The notes under the pieces were generated by a model. It was given only the letters and a program-made list of their open reading frames with translations, made no database searches and was not told the origin of the DNA. Below, one piece after another: positions 8,614-16,545 of a stretch of DNA of 64,000 bases; position 1 is the first letter of the stretch, and each line of letters opens with the position of its first letter. The stretch comes from Flavobacteriales bacterium (GTDB lineage: Bacteria > Bacteroidota > Bacteroidia > NS11-12g > UBA955). Made by a program: the position numbers and the translations under genes. The DNA lies in the NCBI GenBank assembly GCA_947447955.1, contig CANFLS010000002.1, positions 156,171 through 220,170 on the forward strand. The letters run 5' to 3'.

Positions 8614-9498
8614 ATGAAAAATATTTTTATTTCAACCCTTTCAATTCTTTTGATTTTTAATGCAAATGCGCAGATTAAACCGATGCCTGGATTTTATCCA
8701 GAAGGCGTTTTTAAAAGAGAACAACGCATAAAAACATCATACATAACGACCTCTTCCAAGCCTAATGAAGTTTCTACAAATATGCGTTCCGTTGGTAAAG
8801 CATATGTACTTAAACCTGGTTACAGACAAGATGAGACAACTACACAAGCAGAACAAAAAGGGAAGCAACACGTTGAATATACTTTTACCGAAATTTTTGG
8901 CGTAAAAACTGTCGATGGAAATCCTATAGATTTAGGCAACCCAATCGAAGATTTTACAGTTTACGCTTACCGTGCAAATTATAATAACAAAGGTGAAGCA
9001 ATAGAATGGGACGGTAAAAAGATATATATGGATGCAATGGAAAATGGCAATTTGCAAATTTTAGATCCAGGCTATCAATGCACCTACTTTTTACATTCAG
9101 ATGTACCAAGAAATGTTGGCGATGTTTGGGTAGATAGTCAGTTTTGTTTCCCATTAACTAAGAAAATTACAAGTCAACTCACATTTGAAAAAATGGAGAA
9201 AATACATCTTGAGAATAATCTTAAAACCGATCCAGATGTTGAAGTTGCAAGATTGAATTTAACTGGAAATGTGAATGTCAAAGGAGTTGTTACTGCTTTA
9301 AACTCAGATAAAATGGTAAATTTAAGCGGAACTATTACTGCATTTATTCATGTTGACCCAAGAAATAACAGAATACACCGTTTCAAAGGTGAAATAAAAT
9401 TAAAAGGTGAAATCATGATGAATGGTAAAATGCAACCATACGATATCACCATGAAAGTGAACGAATGGTCTATGGATCCTTCTAACGTTTGGAAATAA
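8614..9498 (+). CDS. Secreted protein of unknown function, second of a tandem pair
   Basis: This 294-residue protein begins with the signal peptide MKNIFISTLSILLIFNANAQ. The mature part starts IKPMPGFYPEGVFKREQ, sharing the P-x-x-GFYP feature with the preceding product, and is rich in predicted strands ('LNLTGNVNVKGVVTAL' near 215-230). The two genes are two bases apart and were probably made by an old duplication. It should be periplasmic or outer-membrane associated. No catalytic motif or known domain is recognised. The stop is two bases from the stop of the convergent recX. Confidence 0.7.
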   Translation: MKNIFISTLSILLIFNANAQIKPMPGFYPEGVFKREQRIKTSYITTSSKPNEVSTNMRSVGKAYVLKPGYRQDETTTQAEQKGKQHVEYTFTEIFGVKTVDGNPIDLGNPIEDFTVYAYRANYNNKGEAIEWDGKKIYMDAMENGNLQILDPGYQCTYFLHSDVPRNVGDVWVDSQFCFPLTKKITSQLTFEKMEKIHLENNLKTDPDVEVARLNLTGNVNVKGVVTALNSDKMVNLSGTITAFIHVDPRNNRIHRFKGEIKLKGEIMMNGKMQPYDITMKVNEWSMDPSNVWK

Positions 9499-9499
9499 T

Positions 9500-9979
9500 T
9501 CAATCTTGAAGCTTTAACGCTTCAGCAATTTCATCGTACTTATATCCTTTTGATAAAAGATATCTTTGAATTTTAATTGTCTTTTCAAATTCAGTACCCG
9601 TTTTTAAAGTGGTACGTTTTTTCTCGGCAAGTGAAATCAACGTTTGAAGATAAACTTTAGGATCAATTTTATCCATGCTGTTTTCTATCAATTTCTTACT
9701 CACTCCAGCATTATTCAATCCATTCACAATTTTTTGTTTGCCCCATGATTTAACTTTAAATTTTCCTTTCACATAGGCTTCAGCAAAACGCTGCTCATTT
9801 AAAAAATTGCTCGAAATAAGTTCTATTAAAATTTGATTGGCTTCATCTTCGGTTAACCCATAATCTCTACACTTCTGATAAACTTGCTTATGACTTCTTT
9901 CTTGATAGGCACAATATTTCTCAAGCTTTTTAAGTGCTTCCGTCATAGAACTAACTTTATTTGGCTTTTGAAAACTCAT
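9500..9979 (-). CDS. recX: Regulatory protein RecX
   Basis: The 159-residue helical protein matches RecX, which binds RecA filaments and limits RecA activity. The three-helix repeats are seen: 'YCAYQERSHKQVYQKCRDYGL' region (residues about 18-40), 'LISSNFLNEQRFAEAYVKGKFKVKSWGKQKI' region (about 50-82; F-L-[ND]-x-x-R-[FY]-A is the RecX hallmark) and a third repeat ending 'LLSKGYKYDEIAEAL'. It is transcribed alone rather than next to recA. A -7 box TAATTTTG (minus strand, 9996-9989) ends nine bases before the ATG, so the leader is very short. Confidence 0.9.
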   Translation of the reverse strand: MSFQKPNKVSSMTEALKKLEKYCAYQERSHKQVYQKCRDYGLTEDEANQILIELISSNFLNEQRFAEAYVKGKFKVKSWGKQKIVNGLNNAGVSKKLIENSMDKIDPKVYLQTLISLAEKKRTTLKTGTEFEKTIKIQRYLLSKGYKYDEIAEALKLQD

Positions 9980-10144
9980 GCTTTATCACAAAATTAAGAA
10001 TGAAATAATTGACTTACGCCTGAAACAGCAATAAATGCAAAAAAAAACATTGAATATGACAAAAAATGTAAAAATAACGCTACCAAACTGACACTTTTTC
10101 AGCCTATTTAGTTTGGAATACCGATTGATAGATGATAGTTAGTT

Positions 10145-11953
10145 ATGAAAACCGGACAAATATCAGTACAATCAGAAAACATTTTTCCAATTATTAAAAA
10201 GTTTCTTTATACCGATCAAGAAATATTTTTAAGAGAATTGGTAAGTAATGCAGTTGATGCAACTAAAAAACTTTCTACGCTTTCTAGAGTTGGTGAATTT
10301 GAAGATGATATCGACAATTGCAAAGTTGAGGTTAAAATTGACGAAAAGAAAAAAACCATTACCATTTCCGATAGCGGTATCGGAATGACCGAAGAAGAAG
10401 TTGAAAAGTATATCACTCAGTTGGCTTTTTCTGGTGCAACAGAATTCGTAGAAAAATGGAAAGATAAAGAACCAGATCAAATGATTGGTCATTTTGGTTT
10501 GGGATTTTATTCAGCTTTCATGGTTGCAAAAAACGTGACCATTCAAACAAAATCATTTCAAAAAGGTTCAGAAGCAGTTGAATGGAATTGCGACGGATCT
10601 ACCTCTTATACATTAGACAAAGGAAAACGTAAAAAACGTGGTACCGATATCATTTTACATTTGACAGACGAAGATGCAGAAGCCTATTTATCTCAATGGA
10701 AAGTGAAAGAATTATTGCGCAAATATTGCCGATTTCTTCCAATTCCCGTTGAATTTGAGGGTGAAGTAATTAATAATACAAATCCTATTTGGACAAAAAA
10801 GCCAGGTGAATTAACGGATGAAGATTATAAAAAGTTCTACGAAGAACTTTATCCAATGCAGGAAGCTCCTTTGTTTCAAATACACATCAATACCGATTAT
10901 CCTTTCAATTTAACGGGTGTATTGTATTTCCCGAAAATCAATCAAGCTTTAGACAACAGAAAAGATAGGGTTCAACTTTATTGCAACCAAGTGTTTGTTA
11001 CTGAAGACGTAAAAGATGTTTTGCCTGAATATTTGGTATTGTTACAAGGTGTAATTGACTCTCCAGATATCCCATTAAACGTAAGTAGAAGTGCGCTGCA
11101 AAGTGATCTTAACGTAAAGAAAATCACTTCTCACATTTCTAAAAAAGTAAGTGACAAACTTCAGGAAATTTTCAATTTAGATAGAGCCGATTATGAAAGT
11201 AAATGGGAATATTTAGACCTCATTACCAAATATGGGATGCTTTCAGACGAAAAATTTGCTGAAAGAATGAAAGATTTCTGTTTGGTGAAAACTACAGAAG
11301 GAAAATTACATACCATTCAAGAATGGATTGATCATTCCAAAGTAAATCAAACCGACAAAAATGGAGAAACCGTTGTTTTGTATGCAACTGATTTAAGTGC
11401 TCAACACATGAGTGTGAAAAATGCAAAAGACATGGGCTATGAAGTAGTTGTTCTCGATGGTCAATTAGATGTGCATTTTGCAGGTTTTGCCGAAGGAAAA
11501 TTTGAAAAAACCAAATTCAGATGTGTAGATGGCGGACCAATGGATCAACTTATTGAAAAAGATGTTACCATTGAATCTGTATTAACCACAGAGCAACAAG
11601 ATGAAATTGAAAAAAAAGTAAAATCAATTATCAATGAAATTGCATTCGACGTTAAAATGGAATCAATGCCTCCGCAACAAGAGTTCATTTCAATTCACAG
11701 AAGTGAATGGGAACGCAGAATGGATGAATATGCAAAAATGGGACAATCAATGCCATTTGGAGATTTAGGATTGAAAAAACAAACCATGGTAATCAATTCC
11801 AACAACCCAATGGCAACCAAAATATTGCAAAAAAGCGAATCTGATCAAAAAGAATCCATTCAGTATTGCATAGATTTGGCATTGCTAGAAAAGCAACAAT
11901 TAAAAGGTGAAGCGCTAGAGCGATTCATTCTAAAAGCAAAACAATTGTTATAA
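10145..11953 (+). CDS. htpG: Molecular chaperone HtpG (Hsp90)
   Basis: The 602-residue protein is bacterial Hsp90, an ATP-driven cytoplasmic chaperone. The GHKL ATPase motifs are present: 'LRELVSNAVDAT' with the catalytic Glu near residue 34, 'ISDSGIGM' near 79 and 'GHFGLGFYSAFMV' near 118. The middle-domain segment 'LNVSRSALQSD' carries the catalytic-loop Arg. The length is a little short of the 620-630 residues of proteobacterial HtpG, as in other Bacteroidota. No CIRCE element is seen upstream; the 165-base upstream region holds only a weak inverted repeat (CCAAACT at 10083-10089, AGTTTGG at 10110-10116). A strong terminator follows the gene. Confidence 0.96.
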   Translation: MKTGQISVQSENIFPIIKKFLYTDQEIFLRELVSNAVDATKKLSTLSRVGEFEDDIDNCKVEVKIDEKKKTITISDSGIGMTEEEVEKYITQLAFSGATEFVEKWKDKEPDQMIGHFGLGFYSAFMVAKNVTIQTKSFQKGSEAVEWNCDGSTSYTLDKGKRKKRGTDIILHLTDEDAEAYLSQWKVKELLRKYCRFLPIPVEFEGEVINNTNPIWTKKPGELTDEDYKKFYEELYPMQEAPLFQIHINTDYPFNLTGVLYFPKINQALDNRKDRVQLYCNQVFVTEDVKDVLPEYLVLLQGVIDSPDIPLNVSRSALQSDLNVKKITSHISKKVSDKLQEIFNLDRADYESKWEYLDLITKYGMLSDEKFAERMKDFCLVKTTEGKLHTIQEWIDHSKVNQTDKNGETVVLYATDLSAQHMSVKNAKDMGYEVVVLDGQLDVHFAGFAEGKFEKTKFRCVDGGPMDQLIEKDVTIESVLTTEQQDEIEKKVKSIINEIAFDVKMESMPPQQEFISIHRSEWERRMDEYAKMGQSMPFGDLGLKKQTMVINSNNPMATKILQKSESDQKESIQYCIDLALLEKQQLKGEALERFILKAKQLL

Positions 11954-11970
11954 TAATATTGGTATCTAAC

Positions 11971-12004
11971 AAAAAAAGGGTTGGTATTCACCAACCCTTT
12001 TTTT
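11971..12004 (+). terminator. Intrinsic terminator of htpG
   Basis: AAAAAAAGGGTTGG and CCAACCCTTTTTTT form a 14-bp perfect stem around the loop TATTCA, 18 bases after the htpG stop. A-run and T-run make it able to act in both directions, also for the convergent metallophosphoesterase gene. Confidence 0.9.
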
Positions 12005-12019
12005 GTTTCAGTTAAAATT

Positions 12020-13267
12020 TTAAACCAAGGTAAAAACTGAAATTTCAGGGTAAATCCCCATTCTTCCTGGATAACCTAAATACCCAAATCCCCTATTCAC
12101 ATACAAATGCTGGTTGTTTTCAGTATACAAATCCATCCATTCGTTGTAAATAAACTTGGCTGGGCTCCATCTATAAAATGCGGTATCTACTCCAAATTGT
12201 AAACCATGGGTATGTCCTGCAAAGCTTGCTTTAATATCCGGTTTGAAATTCAAAACTTGTTGACGCCAATGTGTTGGATCATGGCTCAACAATAATTTCA
12301 CAGGAATATCATCAGCGCCTTTATATGCTTTTTCTAAATCGCCATATTTAGGAAACTTGCCTAAGTTACTCCAGTTTTGAATTCCTAAAATGGCAATTTT
12401 ATCACCATCTTTTTCAATGATGCGGTGTTCATCCATTAATAAATTCCAACCCATCGATTTGTGATGTTGCAAAATATCTAAAAAATTCTGATGCTTTGCT
12501 TCTGGTGTTTCCCATTGCACATAATCACCATAATCATGATTCCCCAGTGTTGAATAAACACCCATTGGTGCTTTAATTTCTTTAAACACATCAATCCAAT
12601 CTTCTGCCTCTTTTGATGTGTCATTCACCAAATCTCCAGTAAAAAATATCAAATCAGCTTTTTCATTCATGATTAAACTGACACCCCTTTTTACCGCTTC
12701 CCTATCCCAAAAACTACCCGAGTGAATATCGGAAATTTGCACAATTTTCAATCCTTTGAATGCTTCCGGCAAGCCATCAATTTTTAAAGTTCTACGTCTA
12801 ACAATATAATTATGAGCTCCTTTAAAAATCCCCCAAACAGCAGAACTAATAAATAAGGAACCAATTCCTAAAGCCATGTAATTCAAAAATTTCAAACGTG
12901 AAATCCCATCGTTGGTTGTGTTCTGAATGATCTCCTTTTTCGTAGCATATTGAATAGCCCAACGAAATAGTCTTATTAAATCGTCAATCAATAAAAAAAC
13001 CACCCATATCAATTTTACAATAAATATAATAAGTACGAATGCTCCAAAGAACTTCATAATTGCTGATGGCTGAATGTGAATCAGTCTTATTAAAACAAAA
13101 ACTGAATACATCAATATTGAATAACCCCAATAAATGATTTTAGCCTTTTTGATTTTGGAGGGACTTGCGTTTCGCATTAGAAATTTGATTCCTTGCCAAA
13201 CGTATAAATCAATTCCAATAAAAATTAAGAAGAAAGTTATAGGACCGAATAGTTTGCTCTTTAACAT
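12020..13267 (-). CDS. Membrane-anchored metallophosphoesterase (YkuE/YaeI-like)
   Basis: The 415-residue product has about four hydrophobic segments in the first 150 residues and then a calcineurin-like phosphoesterase domain. All metal-binding blocks are there: QISDIHSG, FTGDLVND, TLGNHDYG, LLSHDP and FAGHTHGLQFG. The enzyme domain should face the periplasm and cleave a phosphomonoester or diester, as YkuE/YaeI-type proteins do with lipid phosphates; the substrate is not known. I chose the ATG at 13267 over an in-frame upstream start (13291), because a -7 box TAATTTTG (minus strand 13281-13274) lies between them, six bases before this ATG. Confidence 0.87.
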   Translation of the reverse strand: MLKSKLFGPITFFLIFIGIDLYVWQGIKFLMRNASPSKIKKAKIIYWGYSILMYSVFVLIRLIHIQPSAIMKFFGAFVLIIFIVKLIWVVFLLIDDLIRLFRWAIQYATKKEIIQNTTNDGISRLKFLNYMALGIGSLFISSAVWGIFKGAHNYIVRRRTLKIDGLPEAFKGLKIVQISDIHSGSFWDREAVKRGVSLIMNEKADLIFFTGDLVNDTSKEAEDWIDVFKEIKAPMGVYSTLGNHDYGDYVQWETPEAKHQNFLDILQHHKSMGWNLLMDEHRIIEKDGDKIAILGIQNWSNLGKFPKYGDLEKAYKGADDIPVKLLLSHDPTHWRQQVLNFKPDIKASFAGHTHGLQFGVDTAFYRWSPAKFIYNEWMDLYTENNQHLYVNRGFGYLGYPGRMGIYPEISVFTLV

Positions 13268-13273
13268 TACATG

Positions 13274-13281
13274 CAAAATTA
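13274..13281 (-). promoter_or_regulatory. -7 box of the metallophosphoesterase gene
   Basis: On the minus strand this is TAATTTTG, six bases before the chosen ATG. It rules out the longer start at 13291, which lies upstream of the expected transcription start. Confidence 0.55.
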
Positions 13282-13363
13282 CATGAATCAACTTTGAATA
13301 CAGATGTTCATCGTCAAAAAATGAAAAATGTTAGTTAAAATCAAATCCATGAGATATTTTCAA

Positions 13364-13371
13364 TATTTTTG
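13364..13371 (+). promoter_or_regulatory. -7 box of the Asp-box propeller gene
   Basis: TATTTTTG, five bases before the ATG at 13377. It faces away from the divergent metallophosphoesterase promoter about 85 bases off. Confidence 0.55.
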
Positions 13372-13376
13372 AAGTT

Positions 13377-16300
13377 ATGCAACGATTATTCGGATTTGTA
13401 TTTGCACTTTGCGCAACACTTACATTATCAGCTCAAATTGATAAAATTATAGATAACTATCCAATTAGAAATATTGGACCTGCTGCAATGAGTGGCAGAA
13501 TTACCGCCATTGCGGTGCCAAGAAATACCGCTACCATCAACTTTAAAAACACAATTTATATTGGTGCAGCAAGCGGTGGAGTTTGGAAAAGCACAAATGC
13601 AGGTATTTCATGGAATCCAATTTTCGATGAACAAGATATTCAAAGCATTGGTTCAATTGCCATAGATCCGAACAATGCCAATGTTATTTATGTTGGAACT
13701 GGTGAAGGGAATCCAAGGAATAGCCACAACAGTGGAAAGGGCATTTATAAAAGTTTCGATGCCGGTAAAACATGGAAATGCATTGGATTGGAAGCAACGA
13801 AAACAATCCATAGAATTGTAATAAATCCTTTAAATTCAAATCAAATTTATGTGGCTGCAATGGGAAGTGTTTGGGGTCCAAATGAAGATCGAGGAGTTTT
13901 CAAAAGCAATGACGGCGGACAAACTTGGCAAAAGGTTCTTTATACAAATTCAACAACAGGATGCGCAGAATTGATTCTCGACATAAATAATCCAAATAAA
14001 ATCATTGCCAATATGTATGATTTTCAAAGAAAACCATATACCTACAGAAGTGGTGGTAATGGTGGTGGACTTTATGTTTCAAATGATGCCGGAAGCAATT
14101 GGACAAAATTATCATCTAAAAATGGACTGCCTGAAGGCAATTTAGGCCGAATAGGCATCGCTATATCATCGTCTAATCCAGATAGAATTTACGCCTTGAT
14201 AGAATCAAAAAATACTGCCTTTTATCGTAGCAATGATGGAGGGACAAATTGGTATAAGACTTCGCAAAATCCGAACATTGGCAACAGACCATTTTATTAT
14301 TCAGAAATTTACGTAGATCCAAAAAATGAAAATCGTGTTTTCAGTATTTGGAGTCAAATTTCAAAAAGTGAAGACGGAGGGAAAAACTGGGAAATATTGG
14401 CAGATTGGGGACATATTCATCCTGATCACCATGCATTTTTTGTTCACCCCGACGATCCAAATTTTATGATCAATGGCAATGATGGAGGTTTGAATATTTC
14501 TTCTGATGGGGGACAAACTTGGCGATTTGCAGAAAATATTCCCGTAGGTCAATTTTACCACGTCAATGTAGACAATCAAATCCCTTACAATGTTTATGGA
14601 GGTTTACAAGATAATGGAAGTTGGATTGGTCCTGGATTTTTATTCAAAAACGGGGGTATTCAAAATCATGATTGGCAAGAATTACTTTATGGAGATGGAT
14701 TTGACGTTGCCCCAATTGAAAACAACCCCAATGAGGGTTATGCGATGTATCAAAGTGGCAATTTCTTTCACTATAATTTGAAAACGCAAAAAACTTCCTT
14801 CATAAAACCTGTTCACCCAAATGGTATTAACTTAAGATTCAATTGGAATGCGGCGCTGAGTCTTATCCCTCAAAAACCAAATTCACTTTATTATGGAAGC
14901 CAGTTTTTACATGTAAGTCATAATAAAGGTGCAACATGGGAAATTATTTCTCCAGATTTAACAACCAACGATACTGCTAAATTGCACCAAGCTCAAAGCG
15001 GTGGATTAACCATTGACGCCACTGGAGCCGAAAATTATTGTACAATCATTAGCATCGCTCCAAATCCTTTAAATCCAGAAAAAGAAATCATCGTTGGTAC
15101 AGACGATGGACAGGTTCAACAAACAATTGATGGCGGCAAGAGCTGGTCGAATTTAACTGGAAATATTAAAGGACTACCAAAAAATGCGTGGATCCCAGTT
15201 ATATTTCTTGATACAATAAGTCAATCTGTTCAATCTAAAAATAACAAGTTCAATGATACAAAAATCAATATTTGGGTGGTAGCAAATAATTACCGCCAAA
15301 ACGATTGGAACCCTTATTTATTTAGGTCAATTGATGGTGGAACAACTTGGCAGTCTATGATTACTCCAACGGTAAAAGGACATTGTTTGTCAATAGCAGT
15401 TGATCCTAAAAACCATCAATTGGTATTTTTGGGAACAGACCAAGGGCTTTATGTGAGTTTAAATGGCGGAATATCATGGAAAAAATGGAAGAAATTCCCT
15501 TCATGCCCTGTTCAAGATTTAAAAATTCAAACAATAGAGAATGATCTGGTTATTGGAACATTTGGACGAGGAATTTGGATTATGGACGATATTTCAGCGT
15601 TAAGGAAATTAACAACTGAAATAAGTTTTACTAAGAACATTCAAATTTTAGGTAACAGTCATGGATATATATTTGATTACAACCAACCCAATGGAATGCG
15701 TTTTGGCGCCGATGGAGTTTGGAGTGCACCGAATAAACCATATGGTTGCAACGTAAATATGTATTTGAATAAGAAAACGGATGATAAAAAAATTGAATTA
15801 ACTGGAACTGTCTACAACTCAAAAAATCAATTAATTAGAACCCATAAATTCAGTTTTGACAGCTCTGGTTTTTATAGAATTTCATGGAGAATGATTGAGG
15901 ATGGTTTTTATTTCCCTACAAATCAAACTCCCAAAGCGGATGAAACTTTGCCATCTGGCAGAACTGTTGAGCCATGTAAATATAAATTGATAATCACTGA
16001 TAAAAGCAATAATAAAGACAGCGCATTTGTGGAAGTGATTTACCCGAACTACGAAGTTGACAAAAAGTTGTATGATCAACAAACTGTTGCCTATAATATA
16101 TTTAAGCCTATTGTAAAAAGGGCCTATGATGCCTTTGAAGGAATTAAACAAATTGAAAAAACTTTGAATTCTTTAAACGATTACAAATGGGAAAATGACA
16201 GTATCAAAAAATATATTGAGAAAATGAAAAAACCATTGTCTGATAGTATTACTGTTTTGAAAAACCTATTCATGATGCCCGATGAAATTACTTATTACGA

Positions 16301-16526
16301 GGAATCAACGGTTAGGCTAAATGATTTATTGAGCAATGCAAATAGCCTTATAAGTCAAGGATTAAGCGTTGATCAAAATGCATTCAATGCAATTAAAAAT
16401 GCAAAGAATGAAACTGAAAAAGTTTGCCAAAGAATCAATGAATTTTCGAAATCCCAATGGATACCTTTTGCTGAAAAATTGAAAAAAGAAACCATACAGA
16501 TAGCACCGAAAGAAAACAAATATTGA
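13377..16526 (+). CDS. Large secreted BNR/Asp-box beta-propeller protein (sortilin/VPS10-like)
   Basis: The 1049-residue protein has a signal peptide (cleavage near residue 19, LSAQ). Residues about 30-745 carry at least eleven Asp-box repeats of the form S-x-D-x-G-x-x-W, for example STNAGISW, SFDAGKTW, SNDGGQTW, SNDGGTNW, SEDGGKNW, SSDGGQTW, TIDGGKSW and SIDGGTTW. This predicts one large or two stacked propellers as in sortilin, xyloglucanases and 'photosystem II stability factor-like' proteins. The C-terminal 300 residues hold a beta domain and a helical tail. Genes of this type are often labelled glycosyl hydrolase, but no catalytic residues can be named. No T9SS sorting domain is visible at the C-terminus. 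Confidence 0.85.
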   Translation: MQRLFGFVFALCATLTLSAQIDKIIDNYPIRNIGPAAMSGRITAIAVPRNTATINFKNTIYIGAASGGVWKSTNAGISWNPIFDEQDIQSIGSIAIDPNNANVIYVGTGEGNPRNSHNSGKGIYKSFDAGKTWKCIGLEATKTIHRIVINPLNSNQIYVAAMGSVWGPNEDRGVFKSNDGGQTWQKVLYTNSTTGCAELILDINNPNKIIANMYDFQRKPYTYRSGGNGGGLYVSNDAGSNWTKLSSKNGLPEGNLGRIGIAISSSNPDRIYALIESKNTAFYRSNDGGTNWYKTSQNPNIGNRPFYYSEIYVDPKNENRVFSIWSQISKSEDGGKNWEILADWGHIHPDHHAFFVHPDDPNFMINGNDGGLNISSDGGQTWRFAENIPVGQFYHVNVDNQIPYNVYGGLQDNGSWIGPGFLFKNGGIQNHDWQELLYGDGFDVAPIENNPNEGYAMYQSGNFFHYNLKTQKTSFIKPVHPNGINLRFNWNAALSLIPQKPNSLYYGSQFLHVSHNKGATWEIISPDLTTNDTAKLHQAQSGGLTIDATGAENYCTIISIAPNPLNPEKEIIVGTDDGQVQQTIDGGKSWSNLTGNIKGLPKNAWIPVIFLDTISQSVQSKNNKFNDTKINIWVVANNYRQNDWNPYLFRSIDGGTTWQSMITPTVKGHCLSIAVDPKNHQLVFLGTDQGLYVSLNGGISWKKWKKFPSCPVQDLKIQTIENDLVIGTFGRGIWIMDDISALRKLTTEISFTKNIQILGNSHGYIFDYNQPNGMRFGADGVWSAPNKPYGCNVNMYLNKKTDDKKIELTGTVYNSKNQLIRTHKFSFDSSGFYRISWRMIEDGFYFPTNQTPKADETLPSGRTVEPCKYKLIITDKSNNKDSAFVEVIYPNYEVDKKLYDQQTVAYNIFKPIVKRAYDAFEGIKQIEKTLNSLNDYKWENDSIKKYIEKMKKPLSDSITVLKNLFMMPDEITYYEESTVRLNDLLSNANSLISQGLSVDQNAFNAIKNAKNETEKVCQRINEFSKSQWIPFAEKLKKETIQIAPKENKY

Positions 16527-16545
16527 TGTAATAGATAGAAATCAA

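Noticed and set aside
10083..10116. Inverted repeat CCAAACT/AGTTTGG before htpG as a heat-shock operator
   Set aside because: Only seven bases per arm with a 20-base spacer, and no match to CIRCE or another known heat-shock site.
12664..12676. Third copy of the GH13 operator half (AAACTGACACC)
   Set aside because: It is inside the metallophosphoesterase coding region and lacks the GTGT half, so it is probably chance. The same holds for AAACTGACAC at 10085-10094.
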